Positions 57,657-64,000 of a DNA stretch of 64,000 bases are shown in pieces. Source of the DNA: a virus. The DNA is taken from positions 186,001 through 250,000 of IMG/VR virus record IMGVR_UViG_3300020188_000808. The stretch is one strand, 5' to 3'. The notes beneath the pieces are model-generated. The model saw only the letters and a program-made list of their open reading frames with translations, ran no database searches and was not told the DNA's origin. Positions within the stretch are counted from its first letter, which is position 1. Each line of letters begins with the position of its first letter. The translations under genes were made by a program, and so were the position numbers.

Positions 57657-58478
57657 TTATAGTGCCGCTATTCTTACTTGGAAGTCAGCAAAGTCGGCAC
57701 TTGCCGCTACTTCTGTTTTCAGTGTTGTTAAACTAATTGTTTCTGCTTGTAATGCAGTATCCGCCAATGCACCTTGTGCTGATGTTGCCGCATCTGTGAT
57801 TCCATAACCTGATAGTGTAGTTGGTGTACTTGTAATGTCGCCAAATGCAACGGTTGTTAAGAAATTTGTTCCTGTAATAGTAGCACCTGTAAAGTCTACT
57901 GTTGTACCACTTGGATAATCTACTGTGTTAGTTCCACTACCAATAGTAACTGTACCACTTGTAGATCCGCCAATGTCAATACTAGCCAATGCGGCACCTA
58001 TTAAAGTAATACCTGCTGTGCCTCCTATTGTAACACCAGTAACTGCACTTGTTGTTACTGTAGCAACTCCAAGTCCGTCATCCAATGCTGATTGTGTTGG
58101 TATTGTTAAATTTGTTAATGCTGAACCATCTAATGCTGGTAAGTTACCTACTAGCACACTAGAGTTAATAGTGCCTGCAACACCGTCAATTATTAATGTA
58201 CTGTTATCAGCAAATACACTACCTGTCACGTCACCGTCTAATGCACCTACAAATGATCCGTAGTGTGTATTAGTAGCTGAACTATATGCTAATGAACTAT
58301 CTTGTGCAAAAATATCACCTTGTATGTCTTGTGCAACGGCAACGCCACCACCTTCAAGTACAACTACTCTAGCATATAAATCTGTAAAGTTTGCATTAAC
58401 TTTAGTAAACGCAACTCTAATAGGATCTCCATCACCTTTGTTAGCATATGTGCCAATGTTTATAGTTTGTTGTGCCAT
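57657..58478 (-). CDS. Fibre-type virion protein, 273 aa
   Basis: N-terminal TINIGTYANKGDGDPIRVAF, KVNANFTDLYAR repeats the module of 50151. Beta-helix-like Gly/Thr/Asp repeats follow (VTIGGTAGITLIGAALASID) and a helical C-terminus (LKTEVAASADFADFQVRIAAL). No enzymatic motif. Coupled to the giant fibre gene upstream by a TAATG stop/start overlap. Confidence 0.7.
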   Translation of the reverse strand: MAQQTINIGTYANKGDGDPIRVAFTKVNANFTDLYARVVVLEGGGVAVAQDIQGDIFAQDSSLAYSSATNTHYGSFVGALDGDVTGSVFADNSTLIIDGVAGTINSSVLVGNLPALDGSALTNLTIPTQSALDDGLGVATVTTSAVTGVTIGGTAGITLIGAALASIDIGGSTSGTVTIGSGTNTVDYPSGTTVDFTGATITGTNFLTTVAFGDITSTPTTLSGYGITDAATSAQGALADTALQAETISLTTLKTEVAASADFADFQVRIAAL

Positions 58479-61400
58479 TATACTCTCCCTACCACTGCTT
58501 CAACTGTGCCATGACCGGGATCATCTTTGGCTTGTAATGCTTTACCAATTACAGTTCCAACACTAGGGTTTGAACTTGCTATTGCGTAACCTGGAATACT
58601 TGCTGAAACAAGCATATCACCTTTGCGTACTATGCCAACAACATTTACAGGAACTCTACCTTGTAATGCTATTGCAGTAACGTGTTCGCCTTCTAAACCA
58701 CTGTTCATTAAGTAACCTGGTTTCTCTGAAACTACACCAGCTACCCTTGTGTCGTCTTTTAATTTTGTACTTGTTAGTTCTTGTTCACCGCCAAATATCA
58801 ATACAGTACCAACAGCGTAGTCTTGGTCTGCTAAATAATTCTCTGCTAAGTCAGCATAACGTGATTGTGTTGATGTACCATCTATTACCGTTGCATAAAC
58901 AGTATTGTATCTATTCGAACTTGTACCAATATTATACGTATCGTGTAGTCCTGGTTCAAATCCTGTTGATGTTGTTTTAACAACTACTGCACCGTCACTA
59001 ATTAACGCAATCTGTCCTGCCGCACTATAACCTGTGTTAGCACCAATACCAATACCTGTTGAGTTTGCATCAAGTTCACCTGGTGCTTCAATAAAGCTAC
59101 TGTGTATCCAATCAACTGCTAGTCTGCTTTCGCCTGCTAGTGCTGAGTTAGTTTGGAATGATCCTTGTGTAACTCCTGTTGCTCCAATGTTAACCGATCC
59201 TGGAATTTCAATTGTTGGTGTAACTGAACCAGCTGATGTCATAAACAATGCACCACCAGGTGTTGAAAGTTGTATTTCATTACCGCTAGTATCTAGTATT
59301 AAGTAGTTGTCAACTTTAAGACCTTGTACACTTGCTACTCCAACACCGTCTGTTTTAACAAGAGAGTTTATTGCTCCTGTTGTACTAACATTTTCTTGTA
59401 CACCGCCACCTTCACTAACAATAGTTGCAAATGGAACTTCACTTACATCACCGTTACTTGAGTCACCAGCCGCTCTACCAATTACAGTACCGTCGGCAAT
59501 GTTAATAATTTTTCTATAGTCTAAAGCACCATTGTCAATTGTAATCCAACCACTGTCTGCTGTAAATATATCACTATCAAAACTAGCAACACCTAAATCA
59601 TTCTGTGTAATACCAGTTGCGTTAGCTCTTGTACTTGCAGTTTCTAATGCTAGTTTACTTTGTTGTATACCTGCACTTGCATTTACATCAGCATTAATAA
59701 TACTATCAGGTCTAAGTCTTAGATCAACAGTTGCTCCTGTGCCACTTCTAGCAACAACAATATTAACATCTGAACTTGCTAGTTCAACTAAGTTTGCAAA
59801 TTCATCAATTGGTCCTGTTTTAACTTGTGCTGACACACCGCCTGCTGTTGAAACAATATCTGAATTTAGTATTGTTCCTGTTACTGCGGTGTATGTAATT
59901 AAGTTTTCTGCTTCACCATTGCGTGTAACATTTGTAATTTCTACAATAGTACCTGTTGCACTTGATCCGTTACCTGTAATAGTATCGCCTGCTACAAAGT
60001 TACCACCAGTTGCAGGTTGTGTATAAATTCTAAACTTACCTGTTGAACCAATAAGTTGATTTCCAGCTAACCCATTAGTTTTCATATCAATTAATTCAGG
60101 AATAGTATCACCGGAATCAATTAACCCGTCAACATAACTCTTAGTTGCCGCTTCTTGATCACTTGACGGATCAGCTAAGTTTGTAAATGTAAATCCACCA
60201 GCGTTGATATTAGCTGTTAAAGATGTTGTACCGTCTCTTGCTAATGCACCTGGACCAATAATATTAGCGTATGGGTTACCACCGTGGTCCCAACCTAATC
60301 TTCTTGCAACATACCCACGTACTGCTGATTCAACCGGAACTGTATCAGTAGCGTTATCAGTCATGCCGTCATCAGCACTAAATTCTGCTACAACAACACC
60401 ACGTTTAAATCCAATACCATCCAAATTACTCAATGCAATCGAAGCACTAAATGTAACTGTACCTGTACCTTGGTCAACTGTAAAGAACTTACCTACTCTA
60501 AAGAAACCGTCTTCATCTGTACTTACGTAGAATACTCTACCCTTATCTCGTTCGTCAACTTGTCTAGCAGTTTGTTTAGGTTGTGTTGGTTGTCCTAGTA
60601 CAACATTTGGATAGTTACTTGTGTTAAAGCCACCTGTACCAATGTTTAAGAAGTCATGTCCTGTTGCTCTAGTTGTTGAAATGTTAACAGTAATGTTACC
60701 GCCTTCACCACTAATTAATCCTACTCTCAATGTAACTGTATTAGTTGCATTATAAACTGAACTTACAATACCTGCCGCCGATGCCGGACTGTTAATGTCT
60801 GATCCAGCCAAGTCTTGAATGGCAATAGTACCATAGCCTGTTCTTTGTGTGTATCCTGTAACAGTATGCGTTTTACCATTCCAGGTAAAGATCATGTCAC
60901 CTGCATTAAGTTGATCTAATTGTTTCTGTGAGAAAATACTAACAACAGCAATAACATTATCACCTGCTGTAGCACCCATTGTAGTACCTGTACCAGCATA
61001 AGTGCTTAACTGTGAATTTGTTTCGTCAACAACAAGTTTGATATATTCATATGTACTATCAAGTCTAACTTGCTGTGTTCCTGCCGGTAAAGCATTACCC
61101 AATGCGTTTGTAGTATTAAAACTAATAACTCTATAAATTGTATTAGGTTCTTGATCAAATATTAATGCACTACTTGGTCTAGTTGTTGCAACATCAACTC
61201 CTGATAGTTCAAGAGTTTGTCCAATTCTAATAGTACCAATTTGACCGTTTGTTAATACTGCTTTAAGTCCTGTTGTACTAGTTTGGTTAGCACCTGTTGT
61301 TGCCATGTTTAATTTATAAACAGTACTGTTAATAACACCAGTTGGAGGTGATACAGGTTGTGTTATCGCTTCAACAGTTGTAATTTCGTATCTAGTAGTT

Positions 61401-64000
61401 CCTAATACTCCGCCGTGATCAATTTCAATTTCTGAATTTGTTCTTGGAGGTGTAGCAAACTCGTATGCATATATAAACAGTTGATCTTCTGCGTGATCAA
61501 AATCGGCACCATCGTCAAAGATTTTAAATGGTGTAGTAAAGTTGTTTCCAGTTGTAATAATGTCCGGAATTTCGTTTGGATCTGAACCTGTACTTACTAG
61601 TCCGTATTCTCCATATGCGTTAGATCCGTTAAGTGATCTAATTTCTGAACCACTGCCTGCATAGTATGCCGCTTGACAATAATATGTAAACTGTGATACA
61701 AGCTCTGAAAGTCCTGTGTTAACAGCAACAGTACCGTAACCTAAGTCGTTAACTTGTGTAAAGTCGTTTGCTAACATACTTCTGTTACCAGCTGTTTGTA
61801 ACACAATGTTAGTTGGCATAGGTTGATCAAAACCAGTTCCACTATTTGAAGTTGGATCTAATATAAGTGTTGCAGTACCTGCCGCCTGATCATAACTAGT
61901 AATTGCATTTACCTGGAAACGCTTGCCGTTAATATAAAATGGGCTTGGTACTTGTGGACGCTTAATTCTTAGTCCTTCACCTGCCGCACTTTGTACGTTT
62001 AGTGTGAAGTTATCTGTTTTACTGTTTACAACAGTTCGTAAGTTACCAACAAATCCGTCAATAAACATACCGCCTCTAAATGCTTGTTTATTAATACTCT
62101 GTGAGAAACTTGTTCCTGTTTGAATGTATGGTGATTTAGTTAGTACTACTCCTTCTGGATCTAGTACACACATAAAGCCACCGTGTCCCTGTACACTCAT
62201 GTTACGTACGATAGTTGCGTCATTCATTAAGAAGACGTCCATATCTTTGTTTTCTTTTGGTGTACTTGAAGCGTTAGTATAATCTGTTAAGTAATGGTAA
62301 CCATAACTTGGTGAGTCAAGTGCTGGTAATACAGCAAGTCCGTTAGTAATAACGTTACCAACCATGTCAAGCAATGTACCAACTTGTGTACTTGCCGCCG
62401 CTTCAGCCGCTGTAGAGTCAATTGTTTGTGTTGTTCTTATAGGGTTTTGTAAACTTGTATATGTAGCGTTAGCAAAAATATATGTTTGAATTATTGCTTT
62501 TAGCTGTGCCATTGCGGCTGTAGTTTGTGCTTCTTGTCCGTTAACTAAACTAACAACACCGTCATAATATCTTGATGCATTAAGATGTGTTTTTTCATTA
62601 CCACTCCATCTAATATCATATATTAATCCGTCAATGATAATTCCTGCATCTCTTTCACATTTTTGTTTATCGTAAGTAAAGCCAGCCCAAATTCCAGTAC
62701 CAATTACAATCTGTGCTTCAATCCAAGCTACAACTTCATCTTTAAGAAATTCTTTGTTTGCAGTTAAGAGTTCAATAGCATTTGGGTTGTATTCCGGTTT
62801 TAATGCAAGACCATCAAATTCAGGTTCTCTATAAAAATAAGTATTAGCCCAAATTGATGTACTTGTACCTGGAGCTGGTTTAATATTAACACGTCTAAAC
62901 TCGTCACCTTTTATTGATACTCCTGCTGGAATCTTAATTGGAAACTGTTCTAAGTATGTACCCGACTCAACATGGATACTGATATCTTTGGTTGAAAACT
63001 TATTACCATAATCAATTTCTTCGCCAACTACTGGAGTAATTGGTTCAAGTAATTCTATTTCAATAGTATCAACTGCTGGACCTCTTGTTGTTGATACAAT
63101 TCTACCAACTGCTCCAGAAGTCCTAAATGACATTAGTTTGCCTGGTACTAAGTCTTGGTTTGAAATAATGTTTTGGTCAACATAACCTTGACCACCATTG
63201 GTAATTGTAACAGTCCATGTGCTACCTTCAACTGTTTGTGGAGCACTAGCAATAGTTGGTCCTGTTACGATTGTTTTAACAATATCCCATTTTGCCGCTA
63301 CTGCTGTTTGTCCAACTAAGTCAACTACTTGTGCCGGAATAGTAACCTGTGTACTAACATTTTGATATAAATTAGTTTCTACTGTGTTAGTAATAACTTT
63401 AGCATGTAGAGCTTTGGCAAAGTTAAGTGACGCTATTGTTTCAGTATATTGTGTACGTCTAGCAATCTGTCCACTTGCACTACTGTAATATCTTAATCCA
63501 GCATTTCTACTGTGATAGTTTGCAAAGGTTCCATCTAAAATATCTAATACAATACCTTCTGCAATAAATCCTAAATCTCTACGACATAATGTTTCGTCAT
63601 ATAATAAGTTTGGAAATTGATCTGCTAGGTATGCAATAGTTTCATCTATAATAAATTGTTTGTTTGCATCTGTAAGAATTTTAACTTCTTCATAACCGCT
63701 ACTACTAGTAACGCCACTTGATGCAACAGTTGAATTAGTTAGCCCATTGCCATATGTAATTCGTTGTTGATAAGGTCCTAAGTTAACAGGACTTGTTATA
63801 ATAATTTCTTCTGCTTTTGCCGCCGCGGCCGCAACTGAAGCATATGAATAGTTCCATGAACGACCTTCTTGACCAACTGGAACGTTAGCCATTGTATCGT
63901 CACCTTTGGTACTTACATATAAGTTTGTTTTAGAAGGGTATGCACTATTGTCTACATAATATTTTGTAACTGCTTGTAAATCTGTAATACCGCCTGGCGT
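58478..64000 (-). CDS. Giant fibre protein, 5' end beyond the window
   Basis: At least 1840 codons are open from the window edge to 58478; the frame continues 36 codons upstream of the ATG at 63892 with no stop (GGITDLQAVTKYYVDNSAY is in frame), so that Met is internal and the start lies outside. A repeated unit occurs twice, KQFIIDETIAYLADQFPN with CRRDLGFIAEGIVLDI and KEFLKDEVVAWIEAQI with CERDAGIIIDGLIYDI. The C-terminal 130 residues (YADLAENYLADQDYAVG, VAGVVSEKPGYLM, IALQGRVPVNVVGIVRKGD) look like a peptidase G2/IMC-type fibre chaperone. Probable receptor-binding long fibre. Confidence 0.85.
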   Translation of the reverse strand, partial: TPGGITDLQAVTKYYVDNSAYPSKTNLYVSTKGDDTMANVPVGQEGRSWNYSYASVAAAAAKAEEIIITSPVNLGPYQQRITYGNGLTNSTVASSGVTSSSGYEEVKILTDANKQFIIDETIAYLADQFPNLLYDETLCRRDLGFIAEGIVLDILDGTFANYHSRNAGLRYYSSASGQIARRTQYTETIASLNFAKALHAKVITNTVETNLYQNVSTQVTIPAQVVDLVGQTAVAAKWDIVKTIVTGPTIASAPQTVEGSTWTVTITNGGQGYVDQNIISNQDLVPGKLMSFRTSGAVGRIVSTTRGPAVDTIEIELLEPITPVVGEEIDYGNKFSTKDISIHVESGTYLEQFPIKIPAGVSIKGDEFRRVNIKPAPGTSTSIWANTYFYREPEFDGLALKPEYNPNAIELLTANKEFLKDEVVAWIEAQIVIGTGIWAGFTYDKQKCERDAGIIIDGLIYDIRWSGNEKTHLNASRYYDGVVSLVNGQEAQTTAAMAQLKAIIQTYIFANATYTSLQNPIRTTQTIDSTAAEAAASTQVGTLLDMVGNVITNGLAVLPALDSPSYGYHYLTDYTNASSTPKENKDMDVFLMNDATIVRNMSVQGHGGFMCVLDPEGVVLTKSPYIQTGTSFSQSINKQAFRGGMFIDGFVGNLRTVVNSKTDNFTLNVQSAAGEGLRIKRPQVPSPFYINGKRFQVNAITSYDQAAGTATLILDPTSNSGTGFDQPMPTNIVLQTAGNRSMLANDFTQVNDLGYGTVAVNTGLSELVSQFTYYCQAAYYAGSGSEIRSLNGSNAYGEYGLVSTGSDPNEIPDIITTGNNFTTPFKIFDDGADFDHAEDQLFIYAYEFATPPRTNSEIEIDHGGVLGTTRYEITTVEAITQPVSPPTGVINSTVYKLNMATTGANQTSTTGLKAVLTNGQIGTIRIGQTLELSGVDVATTRPSSALIFDQEPNTIYRVISFNTTNALGNALPAGTQQVRLDSTYEYIKLVVDETNSQLSTYAGTGTTMGATAGDNVIAVVSIFSQKQLDQLNAGDMIFTWNGKTHTVTGYTQRTGYGTIAIQDLAGSDINSPASAAGIVSSVYNATNTVTLRVGLISGEGGNITVNISTTRATGHDFLNIGTGGFNTSNYPNVVLGQPTQPKQTARQVDERDKGRVFYVSTDEDGFFRVGKFFTVDQGTGTVTFSASIALSNLDGIGFKRGVVVAEFSADDGMTDNATDTVPVESAVRGYVARRLGWDHGGNPYANIIGPGALARDGTTSLTANINAGGFTFTNLADPSSDQEAATKSYVDGLIDSGDTIPELIDMKTNGLAGNQLIGSTGKFRIYTQPATGGNFVAGDTITGNGSSATGTIVEITNVTRNGEAENLITYTAVTGTILNSDIVSTAGGVSAQVKTGPIDEFANLVELASSDVNIVVARSGTGATVDLRLRPDSIINADVNASAGIQQSKLALETASTRANATGITQNDLGVASFDSDIFTADSGWITIDNGALDYRKIINIADGTVIGRAAGDSSNGDVSEVPFATIVSEGGGVQENVSTTGAINSLVKTDGVGVASVQGLKVDNYLILDTSGNEIQLSTPGGALFMTSAGSVTPTIEIPGSVNIGATGVTQGSFQTNSALAGESRLAVDWIHSSFIEAPGELDANSTGIGIGANTGYSAAGQIALISDGAVVVKTTSTGFEPGLHDTYNIGTSSNRYNTVYATVIDGTSTQSRYADLAENYLADQDYAVGTVLIFGGEQELTSTKLKDDTRVAGVVSEKPGYLMNSGLEGEHVTAIALQGRVPVNVVGIVRKGDMLVSASIPGYAIASSNPSVGTVIGKALQAKDDPGHGTVEAVVGRV

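Noticed and set aside
1-64000. tRNA genes, CRISPR arrays, insertion sequences, attachment sites
   Set aside because: No cloverleaf-like segments, regular spaced repeats or transposase frames were found; intergenic gaps are too short.

Overview
The window is a contiguous piece of a large, AT-rich, T4-type marine myovirus genome. The evidence is a T4-like replisome (sliding clamp gp45, clamp-loader ATPase gp44, family B DNA polymerase gp43, T4-type RNase H, DexA-like exonuclease, DsbA), T4-type late promoters (GATAAATA/TATAAATA), a GroES/gp31-like co-chaperonin, and marine-phage accessory genes (phoH, thyX, mazG, 2OG-Fe(II) oxygenases, ClpA-like ATPase, peptide deformylase). No photosynthesis gene is visible. 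The 7Fe ferredoxin and overall style fit a phage of an oceanic alphaproteobacterium (pelagiphage-like) at least as well as a cyanophage; the host is inference.

Coding density is very high and every gene but phoH lies on the minus strand. No intergenic stretch exceeds about 160 bases, and I see no tRNA, insertion sequence or CRISPR array. Layout, left to right: 0-3.9 kb small conserved genes, RNase H and an SGNH-fold protein. 3.9-14.7 kb holds a 7-deazaguanine block (queE, folE, a QueD-like T-fold protein, a DpdA-like transglycosylase) interleaved with a HIT protein, a phosphoribosyltransferase, 2OG oxygenases, a cupin and a glycosyltransferase. 14.7-20.7 kb is replication: clamp, epimerase, DexA-like exonuclease, polymerase, HAD phosphatase, DsbA. 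20.8-27.5 kb is a late-expressed block of eight consecutive proteins that each carry an [LI]xE motif near the N-terminus, resembling the capsid-targeting leaders cut by the T4 prohead protease; several also have recurrent Cys/basic tails. 27.5-31.8 kb encodes ClpA-like unfoldase, deformylase and DnaJ. 31.8-37.6 kb is a lysis/envelope block (two-TM holin-like protein, MscS-like protein, S74-tailed Ala-rich fibre, two lipoproteins, Rz-like spanin, GH108 endolysin) followed by two conserved phage proteins. 37.8-44.8 kb is phoH and then metabolism and replication (ThyX, parvulin, ferredoxin, gp44, cytidylyltransferase, 2OG oxygenase, MazG, co-chaperonin, DnaE-like fragment). 45-64 kb is a tail-fibre/adhesin block with two subtilases, a YHYH protein, an esterase-like/Ig-like giant, a cupredoxin-tipped fibre and a giant fibre protein that runs off the right edge.

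Two promoter classes can be read directly. Early-type sigma70 promoters have -35 TTGAC(A/C/G/T), a 17-base spacer in every case, and -10 TATAAT or a close variant; most precede metabolism and replication genes. T4-type late promoters precede head-cargo, lysis and fibre genes. In at least seven genes the promoter position places the predicted transcript start at or within a base of the start codon, so leaderless mRNAs are predicted.

The parts plausibly combine as follows: DNA modification with a 7-deazaguanine base protects the genome; ThyX, MazG, gp43/44/45 and RNase H supply and copy it; Clp, DnaJ, deformylase and the co-chaperonin remodel host proteins; late promoters then switch on internal head proteins, lysis functions and an elaborate protease-bearing fibre set.
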